Positions 43,689-52,454 of a stretch of DNA of 64,000 nucleotides are shown here, in pieces (the first letter of the stretch is position 1; every line of letters starts with the position of its first letter). A model generated the notes under the pieces. That model made no database searches. It was not told where the DNA came from and saw only the letters and a program-made list of their open reading frames with translations. The position numbers and the translations under genes were made by a program. Location of the stretch: the NCBI GenBank assembly GCA_958415665.1, contig CATYZK010000007.1, positions 17,365 to 81,364 on the forward strand, given 5' to 3'. Source of the stretch: an uncultured Collinsella sp. GTDB lineage: Bacteria > Actinomycetota > Coriobacteriia > Coriobacteriales > Coriobacteriaceae.

Positions 43689-44477
43689 TTACCGCTTTAT
43701 CCACGAGGTCTCGGGGCGGCAGATAAGACGCGCGTTGTTGTAGGCCATCTCGAGCGTGAGGCAGGTGCGCGCGGCGTAGAATCCGCCCTCGCGTTGGATT
43801 GTCAGCGCCAGCTCGGGCTTGTCGCCGGTCAGGCACAGCGGCAGAAGCAGTTGAATCCGTCCACCGTAGAACTGTGGCACGGCGAGCGTGTAGTTGGCGG
43901 CGGCGCGGCGGGCGGCCTCGACGACGGCGCCCTCAAAGGCGCGGCGCAGTAGCAGCGAGTTTCCCTCCCCCATCAGACTGGCGGGGATGCGCGTGAGGTT
44001 TTCCTCGTCGCCCAGGATGTGGTCGATGTTGGAGCGGATTGGCAAGCGGTAGTCAAAGACCAGCTCGGAGGGGTCCTCGGCAAAGCGGACACGGCACGGC
44101 AGGTACTCAAACGAGACCAGCATGGGGTCGCTTTCCCTAAAGAAGCCCTTCAAAAACCAGCGTTGGTGTGCGTCGGGCTTGGTGTTGGGCTCAAACAGGC
44201 CGTAGATGGTCTCGTAGCGGCGCGTGTACAGGCCGGTGTTGAACAGGCAACGGTCGTCGTCGAACACCAGCGGCAGGTTGGACGGCGCGGTCTGGTTCAC
44301 GTCGCGCTCGGTCAGAAATACCGCGCGGCTAAACGAGAACGACAGGTAGTTTTTGAGGATGCGGTTGCTGGGGCCCCAGTCCTCGGGATCGGCGAGGTCT
44401 ACCAGGCGGTCGTAGCTGGGCTCGGGGCAAAACGCAAAGTCGTAGACATTGCTGCACAGGGTGCCGGGGATCTCCAT
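43689..44477 (-). CDS. DUF3825 domain protein
   Basis: A 262-residue soluble protein. The family features are the opening YDFAFCPEPSYDRLVDLADP, the middle LVFDDDRCLFNTGLYTRRYE, IYGLFEPN and the late AVPQFYGGRIQLLLPLCL. DUF3825 is related to nucleic-acid- or nucleotide-binding OB-type folds and occurs as a stand-alone protein in gut Actinobacteria; its function is unknown. The start at 44477 is the first ATG. It precedes the tRNA cluster and opens the accessory/defence block. Confidence 0.75.
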   Translation of the reverse strand: MEIPGTLCSNVYDFAFCPEPSYDRLVDLADPEDWGPSNRILKNYLSFSFSRAVFLTERDVNQTAPSNLPLVFDDDRCLFNTGLYTRRYETIYGLFEPNTKPDAHQRWFLKGFFRESDPMLVSFEYLPCRVRFAEDPSELVFDYRLPIRSNIDHILGDEENLTRIPASLMGEGNSLLLRRAFEGAVVEAARRAAANYTLAVPQFYGGRIQLLLPLCLTGDKPELALTIQREGGFYAARTCLTLEMAYNNARLICRPETSWIKR

Positions 44478-44489
44478 GTGGCGTCCAAT

Positions 44490-44660
44490 CCAATTGATAG
44501 CTGGCGTGCGGATGGTTTGATTCTATACGGGCGGCGTCTCCTTGAGGAGCACAGCACAATTGAGCCTAAGCTTATGCGCGAGCTCCTCAAATCGACAAAG
44601 TCTCTACCTGCTGTTTCATTGCTTGAAAAGGGCGGTGCGCCTCTGCTTTGGGAAGCATAA
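44490..44660 (+). pseudogene. Unrecognised gene-end remnant
   Basis: A plus-strand frame without a start reads SWRADGLILYGRRLLEEHST, IEPKLMRELLKSTKSLPAVS and LLEKGGAPLLWEA then stop (44658-44660). The composition and ordered helical pattern look like a genuine C-terminus. It is cut at the 5' side by the DUF3825 gene start. I cannot name the family. Confidence 0.4.
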
Positions 44661-44706
44661 TTCTAACCATTTTGCTAACCACCATGGTTAGCAAAATGGT
44701 TAGAAT
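44660..44706. repeat. 47-bp perfect palindrome before the Schlafen-type regulator
   Basis: Two perfect 22-bp arms (44660-44681 and 44685-44706) around CCA. Each arm contains TAACCA twice (CTAACCATTTTGCTAACCA), so four copies of a TTAG/CTAA half-site are present. It ends one base before an ATG (44707). Likely an operator for the following HTH protein. Confidence 0.85.
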
Positions 44707-44737
44707 ATGGGCAGAATAGAATCGGAAGGCGGACAGC

Positions 44738-46063
44738 ATCAAATTCCAGGAAACAGAGACAATCGAGCTGAAGGCCATTGCGCAGAACGGCATCAAGAAG
44801 GAGATCGTCGCATTTGCGAACTGCGGCGGCGGCACGGTCTACGTTGGCGTCGCCGACGACGGCGCCGTGCCGGGCGTCGAGGACGCGGATGCGTGCGCCC
44901 TGCAGGTCTCCAACATGGTGAGAGACGCCGTGAAGCCAGACGTCACCATGTTTGTCAGTTATAAAACGCTCGACTGCGACGGGAAGGCGGTCGTGGCCGT
45001 CAAGGTCCAGCGCGGCACGAACCGCCCCTACTACCTAGCGAAGAAGGGCCTGCGCCCCGAGAGTGTCTACGTGCGGCAGGGGTACTCCTCCGTCCCGGCG
45101 ACCGATGCTGCCATCCGGCAGATGATCAAAGAGACTGACGGCGACAGCTTTGAGGACATGCGCTCCCTCGACCAAGCGCTCACCTTCGAGTCGACGAAAG
45201 GGGAATTCGAGACACGAAAGATCCCCTTCGGCGCGCCGCAGATGCAGGCCCTGAATATAACCTCATCGGACGGTCTCTACACAAACCTCGGCCTGCTCCT
45301 GTCCGACCAGTGCCCGCATACCGTAAAAGCGGCCGTTTTCGAGGGGACGGACCCGAGTGTGTTCAATGATCGCCGGGAGTTCTCCGGGTCCCTCATGCAG
45401 CAGCTCGACGAGGTCTACGACTACATCGACTTCCACAACCAGACCCATGCCACTTACCAAAAGCTGCTGCGCGTCGACACCCGGGACTACCCGGAGGTCG
45501 CCGTGCGCGAGGCCTTGCTGAACTCGATCGTGCACAGGGACTACTCCTTCCGCACCAGCACGCTGATCAGCGTCTACGACGACAGGATCGAGTTCGTGTC
45601 AGTCGGCGGCCTTCTGCCCGGCTTTGAGCTGGAGGATTTGATGATGGGCGTCTCCGCCTGCCGGAACCCGCATCTCGCCAACGTCTTCTACCGCCTGCAG
45701 CTCATCGAGGCATACGGCACGGGGATGAGGAAGATCATGGGGGCCTACGCGGGTGCGGCCTCTCAGCCGCAAATCATGGCCACGAACAACGCATTCAAAA
45801 TCGTCCTGCCCAACACGAACTTCGCAGCAACGGCAGCGGAAACGCCCACGGCAAACAGCAAGGAGGCGCCCGCTGCTTCCTATTCCCGAGAGGACGAGAT
45901 CCTGCGGTTCTTGGCAGAGCACCCCTCAATCACCCGAAAGGAAGCGCAGACGTTGCTCGGGATCGGCCAGTCCACGGCCGGCCGCATATTGAAAGAGATG
46001 GTGGATAAGGGGCAAATCGCAAGACACGGCGGAGGCCGCACCTTGCGATACGAATTGGCGTAA
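44738..46063 (+). CDS. Schlafen-type AlbA_2 / RecG-like HTH regulator, start uncertain
   Basis: About 441 residues. The AlbA_2 domain is complete in frame from about 44738: IKFQETETIELKAIAQ, IKKEIVAFANCGGGTVYVGV. An ATPase-like middle (VREALLNSIVHRDYS, FVSVGGLLPG, GTGMRKI) and a C-terminal winged helix (TRKEAQTLLGIGQSTAGRIL) follow. Yet between the in-frame stop at 44717 and 44865 there is no ATG, GTG or TTG in this frame; the first usable start (44865) would cut off the AlbA_2 core. The ATG at 44707 is in another frame, so a small indel near 44707-44738 has probably broken the gene, or a non-standard start is used. Confidence 0.75.
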   Translation: MKFQETETIELKAIAQNGIKKEIVAFANCGGGTVYVGVADDGAVPGVEDADACALQVSNMVRDAVKPDVTMFVSYKTLDCDGKAVVAVKVQRGTNRPYYLAKKGLRPESVYVRQGYSSVPATDAAIRQMIKETDGDSFEDMRSLDQALTFESTKGEFETRKIPFGAPQMQALNITSSDGLYTNLGLLLSDQCPHTVKAAVFEGTDPSVFNDRREFSGSLMQQLDEVYDYIDFHNQTHATYQKLLRVDTRDYPEVAVREALLNSIVHRDYSFRTSTLISVYDDRIEFVSVGGLLPGFELEDLMMGVSACRNPHLANVFYRLQLIEAYGTGMRKIMGAYAGAASQPQIMATNNAFKIVLPNTNFAATAAETPTANSKEAPAASYSREDEILRFLAEHPSITRKEAQTLLGIGQSTAGRILKEMVDKGQIARHGGGRTLRYELA

Positions 46064-46194
46064 TGATGTGTCTCTGAGGCAATTGTCCACTTTGCCTTCT
46101 GGTCAAGAGCAATTGGCTAACGGGCGAGTTGGGGCTCTTATGCCGAGTTCACGATTTAGGCAGGAGAACCTGTGCCCGCGAGATTAATTGCGCC

Positions 46195-46992
46195 TCATCC
46201 TTTTTCTCGAGGGCAATCATCGAACTTAAGGTGGCGCATCGGGGCCATGGAATTAAAGAACTTATCGTCAAAGTAGTCGAGTAGAAACTCTGGAAAAGCC
46301 GACAGCACAAACACCGAACCGTCCTCGCTCCGCATTCTTTTCTCCTCGCGGAAAATCGCATCGACCGTAACCAGCTCTCGATATGTCCCAAATGAAACCT
46401 CATCGAGATCGAGCAGGCACTTGCATCTCAATACGAAGGCAGCGATTGCATCTTTCCATTGGGGAAGCTCCATGTGCTTCCCCACGTTAACGTTTCCCTC
46501 TCCCGACATCTTTTTATATTGAGCGATTTCCGAGTTGTCAACAAAACAGCCTGAATGCGCCTGGCACTGCCCCGCGCGATAATCGTACAGCGCCTCGACC
46601 ATCGGGTAGCTTATATAGAGCTTTCCGCTCTCGTGCTCGTTATCGAATGCGAGGAGCATTGCCTCCACAAGGGCATCGGACTCGCATCCAGGCGCATTGT
46701 TTTGATGGGAGTCGTAGTCAAAGAAGAGAAAGACCTCGTCAACAGAATCCCGCTCCACGCCCTCTAGACATTTTGCAGCGGAAGGCACCGTTTCTCTTAG
46801 CACCTCCACAACATCCAGATCGAAGTCCTCCTCTGCAAGCCGTTCGTAGAGCATGTAGATGTTCTGCGCCGCTGGCAGACAGATCACCCTCAGGTCATCT
46901 CTCCCTTTCAGAAAAAGCTCTTTCATCTTCTCCGCAAAGCGCAGGTCACGCGACTCCCCTTCAACGATGAAAAGCGTGACCGGACTAGCCAT
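46195..46992 (-). CDS. TOPRIM-domain nuclease-like partner of the AAA ATPase
   Basis: A 265-residue protein whose N-terminal TOPRIM motif is visible: the Glu in LFIVEGESRD and the Asp-x-Asp in VFLFFDYDSHQ. TOPRIM effectors of this size are paired with AAA ATPases in PARIS (AriB), AbiL and RloAB systems. Its start overlaps the ATPase stop (46985) by 8 bp. Predicted role: nuclease effector released or activated by the ATPase on infection. An upstream GTG (47001) is an alternative start. Confidence 0.75.
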   Translation of the reverse strand: MASPVTLFIVEGESRDLRFAEKMKELFLKGRDDLRVICLPAAQNIYMLYERLAEEDFDLDVVEVLRETVPSAAKCLEGVERDSVDEVFLFFDYDSHQNNAPGCESDALVEAMLLAFDNEHESGKLYISYPMVEALYDYRAGQCQAHSGCFVDNSEIAQYKKMSGEGNVNVGKHMELPQWKDAIAAFVLRCKCLLDLDEVSFGTYRELVTVDAIFREEKRMRSEDGSVFVLSAFPEFLLDYFDDKFFNSMAPMRHLKFDDCPREKG

Positions 46993-48100
46993 CGAAAGCA
47001 CCGGCCTTAAACATCTTCTGGAGGTTATGGGCCAATCTGAGCTCCTTGGGCGTTAGCTTCTCCAGCGAGCGAATCTCCCCCTCCTTGAGAATGAAATAGA
47101 CATCGGGCCGCATGAGGTCGTTCGTCAAAAGGTCCGTGTTGTGCGTCGTAATGAAAACCTGGACACCCTCGAGGTCCCGCAGCATCTCCACGATCGACCG
47201 GGACAATTCAAAGTGATAAAAAGCATCGAATTCATCGATGAAGACCAAGGAAGCCTTGCTCATCTTGATATACCAGTAGTAGTACAGAGCAAGTGACATG
47301 GTGCCTGTCGAGGCAACCGACGCAAACGGAACGGTACCGCCCTCGAACCTGCAATAAAGCTCGGGAACTCCATTCACGTTCACGGATACGAGGTTCAGGG
47401 AGATTCCCTGCTGGCGCAAGAATTCTTGGAAGTCCTCCATCTTCCCCTCGCGAATAATGCCCTGGGTAAAGCTATCCGTGCCAACCGAAAGCCCCTGGTA
47501 CCCGCGCTCGTCGAGTGAGTAGAACATCAGCATGTTGTCGACAAAGGAGGTGAAGGCTCTAAACGCCCTGGCAGACGGCTCATCTCGCAGTATTGCATTG
47601 CTCTTGACGTATTTGACACGCGACAGCCTGTCGGACTCAGCGGGGAGATCGGTAGAAAGCGAGAGGGACTCGGCGCCCGGCAGGTCAACATGGCCCGTTT
47701 GAGCGTCGAACCTGTAGCTCAAGACCTCCACGTCATCAATGCACAGGCTCTCGTACACAAGCGTCTGTGGGTCGGTTTTCCCGTAGCGGTATACGACGTC
47801 GATATTGTCGAAGACAAAATCGTATTGAAACTCTGTGATTGAACTCTTTGAATCAAGGCACCGATATGGCAAGTATTTTTTGAGCAGCTTTTCCTTGTCG
47901 GTCAGATGCAGAACGATGTCGAATATCGCGAGGGCGAAATTGGACTTTCCGCTGCCATTCGCACCATATATGATGCCCTTTGCCTTAACGCCGCCCTGAA
48001 TCACCTGTTGATTAAATGAGTAGTTGGCGGGATCGGATAGATCAAATGTAATTCGCTTATCGAAGCACTTGAAATTTGAAACCGAAAACTTCTTGAGCAT
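46985..48100 (-). CDS. AAA_15/AAA_21 ATPase of a two-gene defence system
   Basis: A 371-residue SMC/Rad50-like ATPase. It begins LKKFSVSNFKCFDK, has Walker A IIYGANGSGKSNFA, a signature-like STGTMSLALYYY, Walker B LVFIDEFDAFYHFELS and TTHNTDLL near the end. Such proteins sense infection in OLD-, PARIS-, AbiL- and Rlo-type systems. It lies immediately upstream of and overlaps the TOPRIM gene. A small inverted repeat, CCGTATT-TTT-AATACGG (48173-48189), lies about 75 bp before the start and may be an operator. Confidence 0.8.
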   Translation of the reverse strand: MLKKFSVSNFKCFDKRITFDLSDPANYSFNQQVIQGGVKAKGIIYGANGSGKSNFALAIFDIVLHLTDKEKLLKKYLPYRCLDSKSSITEFQYDFVFDNIDVVYRYGKTDPQTLVYESLCIDDVEVLSYRFDAQTGHVDLPGAESLSLSTDLPAESDRLSRVKYVKSNAILRDEPSARAFRAFTSFVDNMLMFYSLDERGYQGLSVGTDSFTQGIIREGKMEDFQEFLRQQGISLNLVSVNVNGVPELYCRFEGGTVPFASVASTGTMSLALYYYWYIKMSKASLVFIDEFDAFYHFELSRSIVEMLRDLEGVQVFITTHNTDLLTNDLMRPDVYFILKEGEIRSLEKLTPKELRLAHNLQKMFKAGAFDG

Positions 48101-48172
48101 GGTACAGTTCCTCTGCTTTCTGAGGTTATTTGAGACACAGGGTAAAGCAGCTGAGCAAATCGGTCAATTTAC

Positions 48173-48189
48173 CCGTATTTTTAATACGG
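48173..48189. promoter_or_regulatory. Possible operator upstream of the AAA ATPase
   Basis: CCGTATT-TTT-AATACGG, 7-bp perfect arms, in the 255-bp non-coding leader of the ATPase/TOPRIM pair. The leader otherwise contains no gene. Confidence 0.4.
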
Positions 48190-48355
48190 ATATTCCGAAG
48201 AAAAACTACGGAAGTACGCGATGCGCACCGGACCTGTCCAACCGATTCCGTAGTGCTGGCAACTACATGAGACAACCTACGAGATATGCGGGGCGAGGTT
48301 TTCCAGAGCGACGAACGATAGAGATGCGGATCATCCGAAGAAGGTTGAAATCCAC

Positions 48356-49000
48356 TCAGCCCGGCAGCGTGTAGGCGCAAGTTGAGCGGCGTGCGGAACC
48401 CAGGAGCGCTGCTCCCAGCAGGAATAGCGCTAAGGAGACTGCGATCCAGTTGACGTCGGTGGTCTTGGGGAGCGTGGCGGCGGCGCTGGCAGCCTTGGCC
48501 TTGGATGGCTTGGACGCCGTGGCCTTGGTCACTGTCGCTTTGGTTGTCGTGGTTATCCTGGGCGTCGTGCTCGCCGGCTTCAGCGCGGGATCCGTCGCGG
48601 GCCCGGCACCGGGCTGCCCAGTGGCAGGACCGGCACCGCCGGCCGGCTCGCCCGTGCCACCGGGCGCCTCGCGCCCGCCGGTCTCCCCCGCCGGCGCCGT
48701 GGCGCCCTGGGGCTCGATCACTACAAGCGGCGCCATGGCCCCGGAGGCATCCAACACGCCGCCGGCACCGAAGGCCCCGCCCGCAGGCGTCACAAACCGT
48801 GCGGACGCAAGCGACCCGCTCGTGCACCCGACACCGCCATCGGTACCGGTCGCATCGAGCCACGAGGCATCGACGGAAAGCCCACACCCGGCCGAGCCGT
48901 CGCCGGCGCCAGCGTCCTGCAGGCACACACCGTAGGCACGCACGCCGGCGGCGGGCGCGCCGCCGCGCACGGCCGTGTCGTCGGCGATCACGCGGCCCAC
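48356..49000 (-). pseudogene. C-terminal fragment of a sortase-anchored surface protein
   Basis: The frame reads RVIADDTAVRGGAPAAGVRA onward through an Ala/Gly-rich low-complexity stalk (GGAGPATGQPGAGPAT) and ends with a sorting signal LPKTTDVNWIAVSLALFLLG followed by a short basic end. LPKTT is a variant of LPxTG. No start or signal peptide exists: the frame joins the IS3-type remnant at about 49000, so the N-terminal part was lost. Confidence 0.7.
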
Positions 49001-49005
49001 ACGCG

Positions 49006-49344
49006 TCACTCCTTCTCGCGCACAGCGCAGATCACCTGGGTGCGCTCGTCGTTCCTTTTGGAGAGTACCTCGCGGCTCGGGTATCCAATGGCCTTTATCG
49101 TGCGCGCCAGGCTTTTCCCGTGCCCCGGGTAGCGATTGACCGCATTCCGCTTCGCCTCGTCGGAACACCTCGGCCTGCGATGCTCCCTTTCCAGGAGCTC
49201 ATCGCCGTCGATCTGGTACTCCTTCCACCAGTTGTGGAGCGTGACGCGGCTGGGGTAGCCGAGCTTTGCTATGGTGTCAGCCGTGCTGCATCCGAACCTG
49301 GCGAACGTCACGATGACCTTTGCCCTTTGCTCTGCGCTGTACAT
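49006..49344 (-). pseudogene. IS3-family transposase OrfA remnant
   Basis: It begins MYSAEQRAKVIVTFARFGCS, TIAKLGYPSRVTLHNWWKEY, the helix-turn-helix of IS150/IS861-type OrfA, with a second HTH-like segment ARTIKAIGYPSREVLSK. It stops early at 49006 after about 112 residues and no OrfB is present. It adjoins the truncated surface-protein gene. Confidence 0.75.
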
Positions 49345-49504
49345 CCGTATGATCCTCCCGGTTCTCTTTTGGTCTAGGATTTCCACCGCAGCCCCAAGGG
49401 GCTAGAAGGATAAAACAGGCAGGGCCATTGCAGCGCTACGTGTTGAGAACTTGGCCAGCAACGAGAAGTTTGTGAAACGTTTTGTGAAGCGTGGCAGGAC
49501 GAAG

Positions 49505-51742
49505 CTACCTCTCGGCAAAGGTACCCCAACCGCCGGCAGGAACGTCGACACAGCTTTCGAGGTAACTCTTCATGATGTCTTCCAATGTGGGCACGCGTCC
49601 TTCGGCCAATATGCCCAAGGCATCCAGCACATCGAATACGGCGGCTGCGTCATCGACCCCGAGGAGGTCTTCGTTGCACAGGTCCAACCTCGCACCAAGC
49701 ACAGTATACCCGTGCTGCACAGCGACCCTCGCAAGGGCATCGTCATCGGCAACCAGCGGGTGCCTTTGGATCTCGACAACCAGCCCATACTCTTCGCCGG
49801 GCTTTCTGGAATCAAGATCGAACGCGAGCCCGATCTCTTGGACGACGAGCCACGTTTCGGCATATAGCTTCCCTGCCTCGTCCAAGAATAGCCTCGTCAT
49901 GGCGGGCACGACATCCCCATACCCAAGAAACTTCCCGCAAAGAAGCGTTTTCGACAGGGAAGAAACCTTCGGATAGCGAGACAGCCACGCCCTGCCCTCT
50001 CGAGTTTTAAGCAAGGGGCAAACCTCTTCGGGATTTCCAAGCATTTCCGTAAGCATGTAGAACCTGGCACAGAAGGCGGCGGCGGTAATGTTAATCCGAA
50101 TGCCGGGCGCGTAATGGCTCATCGGAGTCTCGAAGCCGGCGGCCCTTTCATACGCGCCTCTGCACTCGGCACGCATACCAAGCAAGGCGTAGCACAGGCT
50201 CATCTCGAGATAGGGATATCCGAGGGACGGTTGCTTGTTGAGCGTAGCGAGGCGCTCTTCGGCAATCGAGAGCTGCATTTTTGCCACCTCGGGTTTGTCG
50301 TACAGTGTCAGCCGGGCAAGCTGCCATCGACACTCGAGCGCCGCCATAACCTGCAAGCTTCCCTCAAGGAGGCCTATAGCCTCATCAGTGTACGACACGG
50401 CGCGCTCAACGTTCTCTCCCACCATTAAGGCTAGGGCAGCACGTTCTCGCAGCACTTGGGAGCGCCGCAGAATCGCCTCGGGAGGAAGGCCATCCTCCAT
50501 CACATCCAAATCATGCTCCGCGTCCCCATCCTTGAAATACCGCATTACGCTCTCAGCCAAAGTATTTAGGGAGCGGTCATCCACCGCCAAGCCCGAAAGC
50601 ATCGCCCTCAGGTTCATATGGGCATAGTAACGTGCATCGGGGTCGCTCACGCACAAAAACCGATCGCATCCTTCGAAGAAATTGAGCACGGGGGCGGGGT
50701 CGAGCCCGTCGGCCCACGCGATTCTTCCCAAGCTCGCCATAGCGACGACGCGCTGTTGCTCGGAAAGGGAGGCATTGCTGAGGGTGCTTTCGACCTCGGC
50801 CAAATACAACTTGTTCCTGTCCTCGATGCTTGCCCCTATCTGCCTCATGAAAAGAAGCCGCAGATTGAAGAGCTGCCCAAAATCGTTGGGGCCAATCGGC
50901 GCAAGCGCCTTTTCGCATTCCTCAATCAACCCCCACCCTTCTTCAATGCCGCCATCAGGCAAGCCGATTTTCGTTTTATTCAATGTTGCATTCTCAAACA
51001 GTAGCAAGAGGAACGACTTATTCCGAACGCCCAGACGCTTGGCTTCACGATACGTCTTCTTGAACTCGTCGTCGGCGACTTTGAACTGACCGTTCACGAT
51101 ATAGCCAACCGCGCGGTTGTGCCAAAGCTGGACTTTGATGAAAGGGTCTGTCTTGTCGGATATCTCGGCCAAGGCGCTTTCGAGTTCCGCTTGCGACCCA
51201 GCACGATCGCAAGCGGAGTCCGCGATAATATGGAGGGCGAAATGCCTGAAAGCCGGTTCTAAGTTTTCGTCCTCAAGCATCCTTTTTGCAACGCCGTTGT
51301 TTCCCAAGTAGATGTTGCAGAAAATCCTGTCCTTGTCGAGGCAGGCGAGCTGCCTTCTGGACAGTCGATCACGGTCAACCGAGTTCATCAGCCTGAAGGC
51401 AGCTACGTAGTCGCAATCGGGAAGAGAGGGATCAGCCTTGCCCACTATGTCATCTAGCCGCTGCGCACACCAAAAATAGTTGGCGGGAAGAGCGAGCAGA
51501 CACACCGCGAGAAAGACCGATGCCACACCCGTCAACCATAAAAGGCTAAGCCTAACCGATGCAAACAATGCGACGAACGCCAGTGCCACAACAAAGATAT
51601 CAGCCTTGTAAAACCGCGCCAAAGCCTGCTTACACAACCACAGCAACGCCGGCGCGACGACAATCGAAACCGCCAGGATAGAAAGGGCCGGGTCAGGCCC
51701 CGTGATGATATCAATCGCAGCAAGGATATCTTGGAACCCCAT
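49505..51742 (-). CDS. Membrane protein with a large helical-repeat region, unknown function
   Basis: A 745-residue protein. The N-terminus has two or three membrane segments (about 20-40, 48-66 and 72-92). The rest (about 130-680) is alpha-helical with TPR/SEL1-like pairs, for example LWHNRAVGYIVNGQFKVADD and YLEMSLCYALLGMRAECRGA. The C-terminal part (about 655-735) has a hydrophobic-acidic pattern (VVEIQRHPLVADDDALARVA) of unknown fold. No homologue is recognised. Its place between defence genes suggests a sensor or effector scaffold, inferred only. A 3' non-coding gap of 160 bp separates it from the IS3 remnant. Confidence 0.65.
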   Translation of the reverse strand: MGFQDILAAIDIITGPDPALSILAVSIVVAPALLWLCKQALARFYKADIFVVALAFVALFASVRLSLLWLTGVASVFLAVCLLALPANYFWCAQRLDDIVGKADPSLPDCDYVAAFRLMNSVDRDRLSRRQLACLDKDRIFCNIYLGNNGVAKRMLEDENLEPAFRHFALHIIADSACDRAGSQAELESALAEISDKTDPFIKVQLWHNRAVGYIVNGQFKVADDEFKKTYREAKRLGVRNKSFLLLLFENATLNKTKIGLPDGGIEEGWGLIEECEKALAPIGPNDFGQLFNLRLLFMRQIGASIEDRNKLYLAEVESTLSNASLSEQQRVVAMASLGRIAWADGLDPAPVLNFFEGCDRFLCVSDPDARYYAHMNLRAMLSGLAVDDRSLNTLAESVMRYFKDGDAEHDLDVMEDGLPPEAILRRSQVLRERAALALMVGENVERAVSYTDEAIGLLEGSLQVMAALECRWQLARLTLYDKPEVAKMQLSIAEERLATLNKQPSLGYPYLEMSLCYALLGMRAECRGAYERAAGFETPMSHYAPGIRINITAAAFCARFYMLTEMLGNPEEVCPLLKTREGRAWLSRYPKVSSLSKTLLCGKFLGYGDVVPAMTRLFLDEAGKLYAETWLVVQEIGLAFDLDSRKPGEEYGLVVEIQRHPLVADDDALARVAVQHGYTVLGARLDLCNEDLLGVDDAAAVFDVLDALGILAEGRVPTLEDIMKSYLESCVDVPAGGWGTFAER

Positions 51743-51949
51743 AATCCTCCGCTAGACTCGAGTCCAATACTCGTTTGCTATTGTAGCTTGCATTCTATAG
51801 TGATCTTCCTTCATGTAGTTTCAAATAGAACACATGTTTTGGAAATTGTTTTTGCAATGACTGGGATATCCGCAACCCGCCGCCAGCATAAAACGCGCAT
51901 TGTGAGAATTACCTGATCAGCCAGTTTGCAAATACTACCAGCGGACTGC

Positions 51950-52106
51950 ATATGCCAGCTCGATTGCGAGCTACGAGGGCTTCGCGGCGTGCGCATGTTC
52001 ACCGGCGACAAGGCCGTCGGCATGGTCGGCTCGCTCGCCGAGATGTTCCCTGGGGCCAAGTGCCGGCGCTGTGCAGCGCACTTCATCCGCATACAGTGGT
52101 CTACTG
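51950..52106 (+). pseudogene. IS256-family transposase fragment
   Basis: The frame LRGLRGVRMFTGDKAVGMVG, SLAEMFPGAKCRRCAAHF is the well-conserved middle of Mutator/IS256 transposases (catalytic Asp after the VxxG-D motif and the C-x-x-H end). Both ends are missing. It is the only clear feature in the 51743-52241 stretch. Confidence 0.75.
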
Positions 52107-52241
52107 CCCCTGCGCCCTGTACATAGCCTCGGTTGTCTCGTGGACGCCGGCCGCCGTCAGGGTGGCGCCGTGCTCATGGCACGCCGTCCAGACGGGCTCG
52201 CCCCCGAAAAGCCGTACGAAGGCGAAAAGTAAGGCGAGAAA

Positions 52242-52352
52242 ATGGCCTTCCTGTTGCACCTGATTGGAATGGGTATGGGGCTGTGCACGCTCGTCGCCTA
52301 CGCCTGCATCAAAGTAGGGGCTGAAAGCGAAGCGGTTGACGACGCGAGCTGA
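52242..52352 (+). CDS. Small membrane peptide (36 residues)
   Basis: ATG at 52242 with GGCGAG upstream; product MAFLLHLIGMGMGLCTLVAY then ACIKVGAESEAVDDAS. One membrane helix and an acidic tail. It is a plausible small protein, but it stands in remnant sequence after the IS256 fragment. Function unknown. Confidence 0.35.
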   Translation: MAFLLHLIGMGMGLCTLVAYACIKVGAESEAVDDAS

Positions 52353-52389
52353 TTAGTGATCGTCAAACTGTTCGGAACCGAACGAAAAT

Positions 52390-52419
52390 AGAGAGGCCCT
52401 TTGCAAAAAGGACCTCTCT
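52390..52419. terminator. Bidirectional terminator
   Basis: Stem AGAGAGG-CCTTT / AAAGG-CCTCTCT with one internal mismatch and loop GCAA. It follows the AIPR gene on the minus strand by about 35 bp. Confidence 0.75.
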
Positions 52420-52454
52420 GCTGATGGCATTCTAGAGAACAGCCCTGGATTGCC

